This document shows, piece after piece, positions 1-6,966 of a DNA stretch of 15,089 bases. A program made the translations under genes and the position numbers. Each line of letters opens with the position of its first letter. The stretch's first letter is position 1. The notes below the pieces were generated by a model. It was not told the DNA's origin and searched no databases. It saw only the letters and a list, made by a program, of their open reading frames with translations. The DNA is from DASZXJ01 sp035545895 (lineage in GTDB: Bacteria; Planctomycetota; Phycisphaerae; Tepidisphaerales; Tepidisphaeraceae), in assembly GCA_035545895.1 (NCBI GenBank), contig DASZXJ010000166.1:1-15089 (forward strand). Reading direction: 5' to 3'.

Positions 1-522
1 CTGTGCCTGACGCATGCCCATCGACTGGACGACTACGTTCTGCACCACGGTGCGCGAGACCTGCTCGCCGTTTTCGCCATTGATCGTGGAGACCACGTCC
101 ACGCGGCAGCCGGGAACGAGGTTGCCCGCGATGCCGGTGAACTCATTGATTTCGACGGTGATGGCGCGCTTGCCCTTGGGCACCAGCGCTTGCAAACCGC
201 CGCCGGTTCCGACGGGAGTGAGCATCGAATCGATCACGGGCGTTCCCTTGGTGGCCGCGGTGAACATCACCCGGCCATCGAGGTCGGCGGGCTTGTTGAA
301 GACCGCTTGAGTATTGATGTCGCCGGCGATCTTCGCCGTTTCGAGATCCTCCGCCGTTAACTTCGAGCCCGGCGTCACGTCATGTTTGAACACGACGATC
401 GACTTGCTGCCGGCGTCAGAGACGCTCGGATTGTTTTTCGACATTACGTTGCTCGCGATCTTCATCGCCAGCAGACCCAATGCGATTGCCAGTACCAACG
501 GTATCCACGTCTTGAGGTTCAT
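1..522 (-). CDS. cpaB: Flp pilus assembly protein CpaB/RcpC, N-terminal part (runs off left edge)
   Basis: The first 174 codons are present and the frame is still open at the edge. The protein starts MNLKTWIPLVLAIALGLLAM, a signal anchor of about 18 hydrophobic residues. A SAF-type domain follows at about residues 40-110 (IVVFKHDVTPGSKLTAEDL, then a segment around DLDGRVMFTAATKGTPV), and then the CpaB segment ALVPKGKRAITVEINEFTGI with GNLVPGCRVDVV. CpaB/RcpC is a periplasmic, membrane-anchored factor of Tad pilus biogenesis thought to work with the secretin. The ATG is preceded by GGGAGAG. It lies downstream of flp, prepilin peptidase and tadE genes on the same strand, but a 191-bp gap separates it from tadE, so it may have its own promoter. 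The family call is firm; the C-terminus is not seen. Confidence 0.88.
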   Translation of the reverse strand, partial: MNLKTWIPLVLAIALGLLAMKIASNVMSKNNPSVSDAGSKSIVVFKHDVTPGSKLTAEDLETAKIAGDINTQAVFNKPADLDGRVMFTAATKGTPVIDSMLTPVGTGGGLQALVPKGKRAITVEINEFTGIAGNLVPGCRVDVVSTINGENGEQVSRTVVQNVVVQSMGMRQAQ

Positions 523-713
523 AATCGCTCTCCCGAAAAGCAGGTTTCTTAATGTTCAATTCGGATAAACTGACTGGAGGGTTTAGGAAGACCAGGTAAT
601 TTTTAACGGCGAACAACAATGACCGAGCAAAACTTATCGACGAAAAGGCGAAGAAGAATTAACCGCGAAATGAAGTGAAATCGAGGAATGATCGAATCGC
701 AAGCTACGTCCGA

Positions 714-1154
714 TCATCCCTCTTTTCGCATGACTGTCACGCCCTTGACGATCTTCGTGCCGCCGATAAGTCCGAGCGGACGGACGCCGATGCTGCTCCA
801 GGCCACATCGATTTCGACGGTAATCGGATTGCCGGTGCCTGGAGTTACACTCGTGGTGTGAGAGATATCGTACTTATTATCGAGTGTCAGGGTCGAAGTA
901 TTCAGGCCCGCGGCATACAGGGAAGCCGCCATCGCCTGGATCACCGGGGTCGTGGTCGTGGTTGATGGAACAATGGCAGCGCGGCACCCTTCGCGGGCGG
1001 CACCCTGCAAGGAATGCTTCACGAAGAAGAAATAGCCGTATTCGACGGTGCCAAAGGTGAGCGAAAGGAGAATCGGCAACACCAGGGCGGCATCCAGGAC
1101 GGCATTACCGCGGCGCCGACGAACATATCGCTTTTGAATCATTTTATCAGACAT
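714..1154 (-). CDS. tadE: TadE-like minor pilin (pseudopilin)
   Basis: 146 residues. A short basic leader (RRRR at 12-15) ends in G16 and is followed by a hydrophobic helix starting NAVLDAALVLPILLSL, then GTVEYGYFFFVKHSLQGAAREGCR, the typical TadE/TadG N-terminal pattern. The C-terminal half is a beta-rich extracellular segment with many T and V residues. TadE proteins are processed by the prepilin peptidase and help initiate or stabilise Tad pili. Processing normally occurs at G|xxxxE, but here position +5 is Asp (D21) instead of Glu. GGAGG lies six bases before the ATG. The gene starts 21 bp after the prepilin peptidase gene, so the two are probably cotranscribed. Confidence 0.85.
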   Translation of the reverse strand: MSDKMIQKRYVRRRRGNAVLDAALVLPILLSLTFGTVEYGYFFFVKHSLQGAAREGCRAAIVPSTTTTTPVIQAMAASLYAAGLNTSTLTLDNKYDISHTTSVTPGTGNPITVEIDVAWSSIGVRPLGLIGGTKIVKGVTVMRKEG

Positions 1155-1175
1155 ATACTCGCCTCCATCAGGCCC

Positions 1176-1709
1176 TTACATCAATACAACCAGGACCGTC
1201 GCCATCAGAACCGGCAACGCATAAGGCAGTGGACGATCGACGCTGCGGCAGGACTGACCGGTCGCGGCCGCGTGCTCGACTCCAAGCTGGTTGACATGCA
1301 CCAGGCTGATCGCCATCACCGCGCTATTGCGCAACAACGCGAACAATTTGCCCTGATACGTGCATTGCACCAGCACAATGACCATCCCAGCGATCGCTGC
1401 GGCAGCAAACACCTGAATCGCCCCGGCCGGGCCAAGCCAGGCACCTACGCCCGCCAGCAGCTTCACATCGCCGCCTCCCAATGCGCCAAGCACAAAAAGC
1501 ACAAATGGGATGGCAAAACCAACGAGCAAACCCAGCCCCGCCTGCGACGGCGCAACCGCTCCGCGATGGAGCATGCTCGCCAGCAGCCCGCTGAGCGCCA
1601 TCGTAAAAGTCAGCCAGTTGCGGATTTTCCGCGTGCGAACGTCCTGCACGGCCGCCCAAAGCAGCAGTGCAAGCATCGGAGCGATCGGCAACAACCTGTC
1701 CGCAAGCAT
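1176..1709 (-). CDS. cpaA: A24-family prepilin peptidase (CpaA/TadV)
   Basis: 177 residues with about five to six membrane segments. The two aspartates of the A24 (TadV/CpaA/PilD-like) aspartic protease family are visible: D23 in AAVQDVRTRKIRNWLT and D81 in GALGGGDVKLLAGVG, the GxGD motif. The protein is short and lacks the N-terminal methyltransferase domain of PilD, as is usual for Tad systems. It cleaves Flp and TadE leaders at the cytoplasmic face of the membrane. Its neighbours are its expected substrates: three flp genes upstream and tadE downstream. The stretch after about residue 140 (VEHAAATGQSCRSVDR) is less hydrophobic and not typical, before a final helix containing LPYALPVLM. Confidence 0.92.
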   Translation of the reverse strand: MLADRLLPIAPMLALLLWAAVQDVRTRKIRNWLTFTMALSGLLASMLHRGAVAPSQAGLGLLVGFAIPFVLFVLGALGGGDVKLLAGVGAWLGPAGAIQVFAAAAIAGMVIVLVQCTYQGKLFALLRNSAVMAISLVHVNQLGVEHAAATGQSCRSVDRPLPYALPVLMATVLVVLM

Positions 1710-1717
1710 TTGACGCC

Positions 1718-1876
1718 TTACAATGAACTGTTGGTCGAGGTCCAGCGAGCCAGCACCTTCGTGCCGACCGCGCCGACGATCACAATGGCCGCGACGATGA
1801 TCAAACCGAGCACCAGGGCGTATTCGATCACTTCGCCGCCGGTTTCATCTTTCACCAATCTCTTCAAGCTGCTCAT
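1718..1876 (-). CDS. flp: Flp family type IVb prepilin, copy proximal to the peptidase gene
   Basis: A small gene of 52 codons. The protein starts MSSLKRLVKDETGG and continues EVIEYALVLGLIIVAAIVIV, ending VGTKVLARWTSTNSSL. The Flp processing motif G|xxxxEY is met with cleavage after G13, giving E18 at +5 and Y19 at +6 and a mature pilin of 39 residues. A GGAGG ribosome binding site lies four bases before the ATG. Flp prepilins polymerise into the Tad pilus used in surface attachment. The gene ends nine bases before the prepilin peptidase start, consistent with one operon. The tail VGTKVLARW is shared with the two other copies. Confidence 0.92.
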   Translation of the reverse strand: MSSLKRLVKDETGGEVIEYALVLGLIIVAAIVIVGAVGTKVLARWTSTNSSL

Positions 1877-1912
1877 CACTCCTCCACCAGACTGCAGGTG
1901 ATACCCGCCTGT

Positions 1913-2083
1913 TTACAGTGAACTGTTCAACGATCTCCAGCGCGCCAGCACCTTGGTGCCGACTTTCGAGATCAATGAGATGGCGCCCAGCACGATCAAG
2001 CCTGTGACGATCGCATACTCAAGGGTCTCGCCGCCCGACTCGTCCGATAAAACACGTCGGATCACTCGCTTGAGATCGGACAT
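1913..2083 (-). CDS. flp: Flp family type IVb prepilin, middle copy
   Basis: 56 codons, starting MSDLKRVIRRVLSDESGG and continuing ETLEYAIVTGLIVLGAISLI, ending with VGTKVLARWRSLNSSL. The cleavage site is G17|G18 with E22 and Y23 at +5 and +6, so the mature pilin is 39 residues, equal to the other two copies. The frame is open upstream to about 2173, but the ATG at 2083 is chosen because AGGAG sits just before it and it gives the normal short Flp leader. The hydrophobic core differs from the other copies (ISLISK where they have a GAVG-type turn), so this one may be a minor or alternative pilin. Confidence 0.9.
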   Translation of the reverse strand: MSDLKRVIRRVLSDESGGETLEYAIVTGLIVLGAISLISKVGTKVLARWRSLNSSL

Positions 2084-2227
2084 GGCTTTTCTCCTGGAAC
2101 TAAACCTTGCCATTGAACCTATCGGGCCCAGGCCGAATCGTTGGATCCGCGCCTGGGCCCCCAGGTTCGCCAAAAACGAGACATCGATGCCGCATCGCGC
2201 GGTTTGGCGCGACGCGTTAAGCGCTGC

Positions 2228-2398
2228 TTACATCGAGCTGTTCAATGACGTCCAGCGAGCCAGCACCTTGGTGCCGACAGCGCCAATGACCGCAATCGCG
2301 GCCACAACGATCAGGCCGGCAATCAGGGCGTATTCGAGAACCTCGCCGCCCTGCTCGTCCTTGATCACGTTAACCAATGCATTCTTGATCGCCTTCAT
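2228..2398 (-). CDS. flp: Flp family type IVb prepilin, first gene of the operon
   Basis: 56 codons, starting MKAIKNALVNVIKDEQGG and continuing EVLEYALIAGLIVVAAIAVI, ending VGTKVLARWTSLNSSM. Cleavage is predicted at G17|G18, with E22/Y23 at +5/+6, giving a 39-residue mature pilin. The frame stays open upstream to 2566, but that extension has no prepilin character, and the ATG at 2398 is preceded by GGGAGAG. This is the promoter-proximal gene and the likely main pilin. It is closer in sequence to the copy at 1718-1876 than to the middle copy. Confidence 0.92.
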   Translation of the reverse strand: MKAIKNALVNVIKDEQGGEVLEYALIAGLIVVAAIAVIGAVGTKVLARWTSLNSSM

Positions 2399-2848
2399 GA
2401 TGACTCTCCCGTTAGGCGAACCTGGCTGCCGCCGCTTCGACGACAACCGAAATCTCGCGTCCAAGGTCCAGCAAGGCTGGCCCCTCCGGAACAACACGAG
2501 TGCAAACGCACCTTGCGTCACGCCCGACCACTTGGCCGGACTCGCCGATTGATCGCTCCCAGCCACGCAGACGGGAACAACCCTATCGGTTGCGCAATTG
2601 TCATCGGCAGCAAGTCCATCACCCTTAATAGTTCCAGTTATTTTTCACCACAGAATTGTGTTATCTGACCTGCCATTATCGGCCTCGCCTTTTTCATCGC
2701 TTGCCGTGATCCGCGATGGCGGAATCGTCCGTCGTTGTTACAATCTGTCGGCACGTCGTCATGATTGATTAACAATGAGAAACAGGCGGCCGAAGAATCA
2801 TTGTCCGTTTCAATTTCATTGCATTGAATCGAACTTCCATCAGATCAA
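2399..2848. promoter_or_regulatory. 450-bp divergent gap with the leader of the flp operon
   Basis: No gene is seen here. It separates the minus-strand flp operon from the plus-strand membrane protein gene, so it should hold both promoters, although I could not assign -35/-10 boxes with confidence. Two possible leader structures for the flp transcript are visible. One is a hairpin ccagc-aag-gctgg at 2468-2480. The other is a larger structure closed by gccgat (2544-2549) and atcggc (2603-2608), containing the hairpin caacc-ctatc-ggttg (2578-2592). No known riboswitch class was recognised. Confidence 0.4.
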
Positions 2849-5305
2849 ATGCTGCTGCTGGGCATAATCGTCTTTCTGCTCCTCTCGCCCGTCTATTTCC
2901 TGGCGCCGGGATTTTTTTTCGTTCGCAAACTGCGATGCAGCGCATCCGAAAAACTGTGCGCGTCGATGGGACTGTCGCTGATCATTCTTTATCTGGCGGC
3001 ATTCATTATTTACTGGACCAAGGCGGACTGGCATTGGAGCTGGCTGTGGACCATCGGATGGCTGGCGATGGGGGCGATTTCGTGGCGCGAACTCTGGCCA
3101 TTCCTCCAGCGACATGTCGTTCGCACGCAACTCTTCGCCTATGCATTGCTGGTCACGATCGGCCTTTTGCTGCTCGGCCTGATCCGGCACTATTCCGGCG
3201 GCATGTGGGCGGGCGACTGGTTCGAGCACTACCAGCGCATGCGGTTTTTTCTTCATTATCTGCCGCTCGATACGAAGTTCATCGAAACGTATATCCTTCC
3301 CAGCCGCCCGCCCATGATGCATCTGATCTCGGCATACCTGCTGGGCCACTTCGCTCCGCCGCCGAGCGTGACAGCGGCGGGCAATCCGGATCCATGGGGA
3401 TTTGAACTTTTTCAGATCGTCGCGCTGTTCCTCAACGCGTTGGTTTTCTTTCCCTGCGTGCTGCTGGCGGGGCAATTGGCGAAATTCGGCTTGCGGCGAA
3501 TCTGGCTGATTGCCGCTCTTTTGGCAACGTGTCCGATCTTCATGCAGAACATCACCTGGCCATGGAATAAACTGATGGCGGGGTTCTTCATCATCTTGTC
3601 GCTCGCCTTTTACGTGCGCGGATGGCGCAATCATTCGCAAGTCCGGTTGATCGCCTCGGCCGTGAGCATGGCCGCCGCGATCATTGTGCACTATTCAGCC
3701 GGTCCTTACGCCGTTTTTCTGTTTCTCCATTACCTGTGGAACTTCGCACGGGGAAAACGAAAACTGACCGAAGCGTTGTGGACGTCCGCGGCAACCGCGA
3801 CGCTTCTCATCACGTGGTTTGGATGGTCGATTCTAAATTATGGCACCGCCGGGACGTTTGGCTCCAATACAACAGTCACCGATGCTCAAACCAGCTTGAA
3901 TGATCAGATCAAGCAGATGGGCGTGAATATCTTCAACACGATCGTGCCTCATCCGCTGCACGTTTCCTACGATCGTTTCAATATTGATCTCGTGCAGCCC
4001 AATCCATTTGGCGTCGTGAGAGATTACACGTTCAATCTCTACCAGCCCAATTTGATCTTCGGTTTTGGATCCGTCGGCGGATTCCTTGTCATCTACGTAC
4101 TAATCAAGCAACTTCGGCAGGCCGAGCGAAGCGTGGCGTGGTTCTGGACAGGGTTCGTTGCGTTCGTCATTCCCGTCGGAATTGCGGTGCACAGCGCCAA
4201 TGAATTGTTCGGCGTGATGCACGTCTGCCTGCAACCGATCACGATGATCGGCAGAACGCTGCTGGCGGCAGGTTTCTTCGCATTGACTCCGCGGATGCGA
4301 TGGGGTTTTGTCTTCAGCCTCGTGCTTGATGTCGTCGTCGGAATCCTTCTCCAGTTCCGAATGGAAATGCATCAGATTATCGAGTTCATGATCAACCGAT
4401 TTCACGTCGTCCCGATTTCAAACGGCCTGCTCAATTGCCAGGCGATCATCAATTCACTGTTCCGCCTAGAACATGATTACACATACCTGGGCGATTACAC
4501 CATCGGGCTCCGACACTTGATCTTGTTGTTCACGGTTCTGTTGTTCGGCTGCGTGCTGCTGATGGTCGCCAACATGGCTGCGACCGGACGGGTGAACTTG
4601 AAACAGGCTCCCAGGCTGATCGTCGTCAACGTCATCGTGCTCTATGTCGCGGGAACAATCCTCTGTCTCAGCGACCGCGCGCTGGGTTATGTAGTCAGTC
4701 ACGATCTGCCCATTCGATCAGGCGTGACGCTTGAGGAATATAATCTCGGGATTCAGCCACTGCTTCGCGAGGTGGCTGCGCATTCCGAGAATGGGGAGGT
4801 TTATTACAACCTGAGCGTAACCGCTTATTACCATGGCCAAATACAGACCGCAGGCAATGCGATCTGGGAAGCGCTGCTGCTCGATCCAGACAATCTTCGA
4901 TACCGCTATTTCTTCGCGATCGTCAACAAGCTGGACAAAGTTGCGCTTCTTACCGGAAACACTGTCATCGATGTGCTGCTGCGAACTTACCGCGGCAATG
5001 GTCCGAACTTTGCCAATTATGCCTTTACCGTTTATTCCACCGGGTTCAAAAGCAAGGGTCGCAACATTTTATACGAGGCCGTCCGCACGTTTCCCGATTC
5101 CGCGGAAGTTCATGAAAGCTACTCGGCCGCCCTGCTGGATTCGGGGCAAATTGCCGATGCAATCGCCCAATTTAAGATTGCCTTGAAAATCAGAGGCGAG
5201 CCGCCGGCGAAAGTGGCATATCGAATTCGAACGCTATTGCAAACCTGTGGATTGAATGACGCAGCAATTGACGATCTGGTTGGACGCCTGCCAATGGCCG
5301 ACTAA
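2849..5305 (+). CDS. Polytopic membrane protein, GT-C glycosyltransferase-like, with C-terminal TPR domain
   Basis: 818 residues. About the first 620 residues carry roughly a dozen hydrophobic segments. A large loop after the third or fourth segment has GGMWAGDWFEHYQRMRFF (D123, E126) and then PSRPPMMHLI at 151-160. This resembles the first extracytoplasmic loop of GT-C enzymes such as the PMT/ArnT-like families, where an acidic pair binds the metal and the polyprenyl-phosphate sugar. A soluble C-terminus from about residue 630 contains TPR-like helices, for example around YYNLSVTAYYHGQIQTAGNA (655-674) and YSAALLDSGQIADAIAQFKI (758-777). The likely role is transfer of a sugar to a protein or glycan at the outer face of the membrane, but this is inferred and no specific family could be named. 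The start is the first ATG of a long open frame and has no clear Shine-Dalgarno. It is monocistronic, divergent from the flp operon. Confidence 0.75.
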   Translation: MLLLGIIVFLLLSPVYFLAPGFFFVRKLRCSASEKLCASMGLSLIILYLAAFIIYWTKADWHWSWLWTIGWLAMGAISWRELWPFLQRHVVRTQLFAYALLVTIGLLLLGLIRHYSGGMWAGDWFEHYQRMRFFLHYLPLDTKFIETYILPSRPPMMHLISAYLLGHFAPPPSVTAAGNPDPWGFELFQIVALFLNALVFFPCVLLAGQLAKFGLRRIWLIAALLATCPIFMQNITWPWNKLMAGFFIILSLAFYVRGWRNHSQVRLIASAVSMAAAIIVHYSAGPYAVFLFLHYLWNFARGKRKLTEALWTSAATATLLITWFGWSILNYGTAGTFGSNTTVTDAQTSLNDQIKQMGVNIFNTIVPHPLHVSYDRFNIDLVQPNPFGVVRDYTFNLYQPNLIFGFGSVGGFLVIYVLIKQLRQAERSVAWFWTGFVAFVIPVGIAVHSANELFGVMHVCLQPITMIGRTLLAAGFFALTPRMRWGFVFSLVLDVVVGILLQFRMEMHQIIEFMINRFHVVPISNGLLNCQAIINSLFRLEHDYTYLGDYTIGLRHLILLFTVLLFGCVLLMVANMAATGRVNLKQAPRLIVVNVIVLYVAGTILCLSDRALGYVVSHDLPIRSGVTLEEYNLGIQPLLREVAAHSENGEVYYNLSVTAYYHGQIQTAGNAIWEALLLDPDNLRYRYFFAIVNKLDKVALLTGNTVIDVLLRTYRGNGPNFANYAFTVYSTGFKSKGRNILYEAVRTFPDSAEVHESYSAALLDSGQIADAIAQFKIALKIRGEPPAKVAYRIRTLLQTCGLNDAAIDDLVGRLPMAD

Positions 5306-5314
5306 TCAGCGGGT

Positions 5315-5428
5315 ATTGGTGCAGTTTGATGTGACACGGCCTTTCCAGGCCGTGCAAAGTACCGCATGGGCTGGAAAGCCCATGTCACAATAAACTCTCC
5401 TTTTTCTTCAAACTGCACCAGTACCAAT
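5315..5428. repeat. Nested inverted-repeat element (multi-arm, MITE/REP-like)
   Basis: Three levels of pairing are seen. The outer arms tggtgcagtttga (5317-5329) and tcaaactgcacca (5408-5420) are perfect complements over 13 bp, and attggt/accaat recurs at the rims. Inside, tgtgaca (5330-5336) pairs with tgtcaca (5383-5389). Within that are two perfect 8-bp hairpins with 4-base loops: cacggcct-ttcc-aggccgtg (5335-5354) and catgggct-ggaa-agcccatg (5365-5384). The two loops are complementary (ttcc and ggaa), so the hairpins look like a mirrored pair. It lies between two convergent genes and may also act as a bidirectional terminator. Confidence 0.8.
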
Positions 5429-5455
5429 CAGCGACAGGCCGCTCGACATTTTTAT

Positions 5456-6043
5456 TCACTTCACCGCCGGAATATCCCCTGCCGTGGGTGCCAGTTTTCC
5501 ACCTTTGACCCGCTCGTATTCTTCCTTGACCCACGGAATCTTTTCCTGGTTTCGTTCCATCCAAAGCGGAATCGGCGTTCGCAGGCCGGCCTTATCGAGT
5601 TCCGTGAACTCCACCACCACATCTTCGCGGGTATAGCTGCTTAAGTCGTGCAACTTGCCCATGTGAATGCACGCAGTCGGGCAAGGCTCTGTGCAAAGGG
5701 CGCAAAACAAACATTTGCTGTAATCGATGGCGTATCGCAGAAGCTGGCCGTTCTTCGGGTCGCTCATGTTGACCGTGCCGGTCTTCTTGTCGATCTTGCG
5801 CGGCGCGGATTTGTCGATGTAAATGCAATCGACCGGACAGGCCTTGGCGCACATATCGCAGGCGATGCACTTGTCGGCTTCGAATTCATGAATCCCGCGA
5901 TAGCGCGGCGCGAATGACAGCCGCTGCTCGGGATACTGCACGGTGACGGTCTTCTGAAAGCAGTACTTCAGGGTGATCTTCATCCCAATCGAGATGGATT
6001 TCACGTTGTCGTAAATATTGGCGAAGTAGGCTTTGACGCTCAT
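5456..6043 (-). CDS. nuoI: NADH-quinone oxidoreductase subunit I (NuoI-like, 2x[4Fe-4S])
   Basis: 195 residues. Two ferredoxin-type clusters are complete: C59, C62, C65 and C69 in KCIACDMCAKACPVDC, and C111, C114, C117 and C121 in KCLFCALCTEPCPTAC. The N-terminal part with SISIGMKITLKYCFQKTVTV followed by YPEQ and RYRGIHEF is the NuoI/NdhI hallmark (membrane-facing helix, then PRFRG-type motif). The subunit carries clusters N6a and N6b in the peripheral arm of complex I, relaying electrons toward quinone. The C-terminal region (YTREDVVVEFTELDKAGLR) is also family-like. No other nuo gene is in view: the upstream neighbour is divergent and the downstream one convergent, so it is an isolated nuoI here. 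No strong ribosome binding site precedes the ATG. Confidence 0.9.
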   Translation of the reverse strand: MSVKAYFANIYDNVKSISIGMKITLKYCFQKTVTVQYPEQRLSFAPRYRGIHEFEADKCIACDMCAKACPVDCIYIDKSAPRKIDKKTGTVNMSDPKNGQLLRYAIDYSKCLFCALCTEPCPTACIHMGKLHDLSSYTREDVVVEFTELDKAGLRTPIPLWMERNQEKIPWVKEEYERVKGGKLAPTAGDIPAVK

Positions 6044-6274
6044 ACAAACGGATTATGGCGGGGGCAATATCGAATGTCCAACTTACGCTCACAAGTGACG
6101 TCGCAATCCGAATATCGCCCGGAAACGGCCCGTCCAAATCAATCCAAAACGAATTCTGAATTTGGGGTTAACTTGTCAACTCAATTCACGCCGGTTGTGG
6201 CATGGCGTGCTGATCCTTAGAATCGCGTCCTAACGATTCCTTTGTACTGACTTAACACGGGAGCCAGTCGCCGA

Positions 6275-6898
6275 ATGTTCAACTTTCTGCCAAAAGACAC
6301 GGTCTTTTACGACCTGTTTGAAGGTCTTTCCAAGCACGTGGTCTCCGTTTCCGAGCATTTGCGACGCCTGGCCAAGAGTTTTCCCGATACCGGCGGGCAC
6401 ATCCAGATGATTCGGCAGGAGGAACACGAAGCCGATGAGCTCGCTCATGCGGCCCTCGATCGCCTGGACCGCACGTTCATCACCCCGTTCGACCGCGAAG
6501 ATATCCACATGCTCGTGGGCGGGCTGGACGACATCGTCGATACCGTCGATGCCCTGGCCAAACGATTTCCGCTCTACCACGTGCAGGCGATGCAGCCGGC
6601 GTTTATCAAGCAGACCGATACCCTGGTGCAAGCCGCCATTGCACTGGCTGAGGCGGTTCATCGGCTTCGAAAAACCCGCAAACTGTCGGAACTGAGCGAC
6701 AAATTGATCGAAATTCATCATTTGGAAAACGTCGGCGACGACCAGAACCATGCCGCCATGTCCGACCTGTTTTCCGGCGGCACGGACCCGCTCACCGTCA
6801 TGAAATGGAAGGAACTTTACGACCTCGTCGAAGGAGCGATCGACAATTGCGAAGATGTGGGAAACACACTGGAGAGAATCGTTCTGAAAAACGGATAA
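6275..6898 (+). CDS. DUF47 family (PhoU-like) protein, partner of PiT transporter
   Basis: 207 residues, all helical, with no signal peptide or membrane segment. It starts MFNFLPKDTVFYDLFEGLSK, the usual DUF47 opening. It then shows the PhoU-like repeated pattern of E/D-rich helices: IRQEEHEADELAHAALDRLDRTFITPFDREDI at about 50-80, GGLDDIVDTVDALAKR at about 87-102, and near the end WKELYDLVEGAIDNCEDVGNTLERIV. These acidic positions bind metal in PhoU-like folds. DUF47 proteins are nearly always encoded next to pit genes and are thought to regulate the transporter. That holds here: pit starts 68 bp downstream on the same strand. GGGAG lies about a dozen bases before the ATG. Confidence 0.92.
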   Translation: MFNFLPKDTVFYDLFEGLSKHVVSVSEHLRRLAKSFPDTGGHIQMIRQEEHEADELAHAALDRLDRTFITPFDREDIHMLVGGLDDIVDTVDALAKRFPLYHVQAMQPAFIKQTDTLVQAAIALAEAVHRLRKTRKLSELSDKLIEIHHLENVGDDQNHAAMSDLFSGGTDPLTVMKWKELYDLVEGAIDNCEDVGNTLERIVLKNG

Positions 6899-6937
6899 AT
6901 CCATTTCGGATTTTCGATTTCCAGAATTCCATTCCGA

Positions 6938-6965
6938 AATCCGCAATCCAAAATCCACAATCTCC
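6938..6965 (+). repeat. Heptamer tandem repeat (AATCCNN x4) abutting the pit start codon
   Basis: Four units of seven bases run without a gap: AATCCGC (6938-6944), AATCCAA (6945-6951), AATCCAC (6952-6958) and the degenerate AATCTCC (6959-6965). One base later the pit ATG begins. Just upstream, atttcgga (6903-6910) and tccgaaat (6933-6940) are perfect inverted repeats. The array fills the place where a ribosome binding site would be, and no Shine-Dalgarno is visible. Confidence 0.75.
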
Positions 6966-6966
6966 A

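Noticed and set aside
523..713. Small gene or promoter in the tadE-cpaB gap
   Set aside because: The minus-strand frame 416-619 overlaps the start of cpaB and has no ribosome binding site. Promoter-like boxes here were too weak to name.
1014..1901. 295-codon plus-strand open frame
   Set aside because: It overlaps tadE, the prepilin peptidase and an flp gene on the other strand, all of which have recognisable motifs. Its own sequence is low in hydrophobic residues and shows no domain.
2228..2566. Longer version of the first flp gene starting at 2566
   Set aside because: The extension has no prepilin leader character, and the ATG at 2398 has a good ribosome binding site and gives a normal Flp length.
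2399..2640. c-di-GMP (GEMM) riboswitch in the flp leader
   Set aside because: The conserved GEMM core bases and tetraloop receptor pattern could not be found on the minus strand.
2840..3691. 283-codon minus-strand open frame
   Set aside because: It is the complement of the membrane protein gene, with the charged, low-complexity composition of a shadow.
5315..5428. CRISPR array
   Set aside because: The arms are inverted and nested, with no direct repeats at regular spacing and no cas genes.
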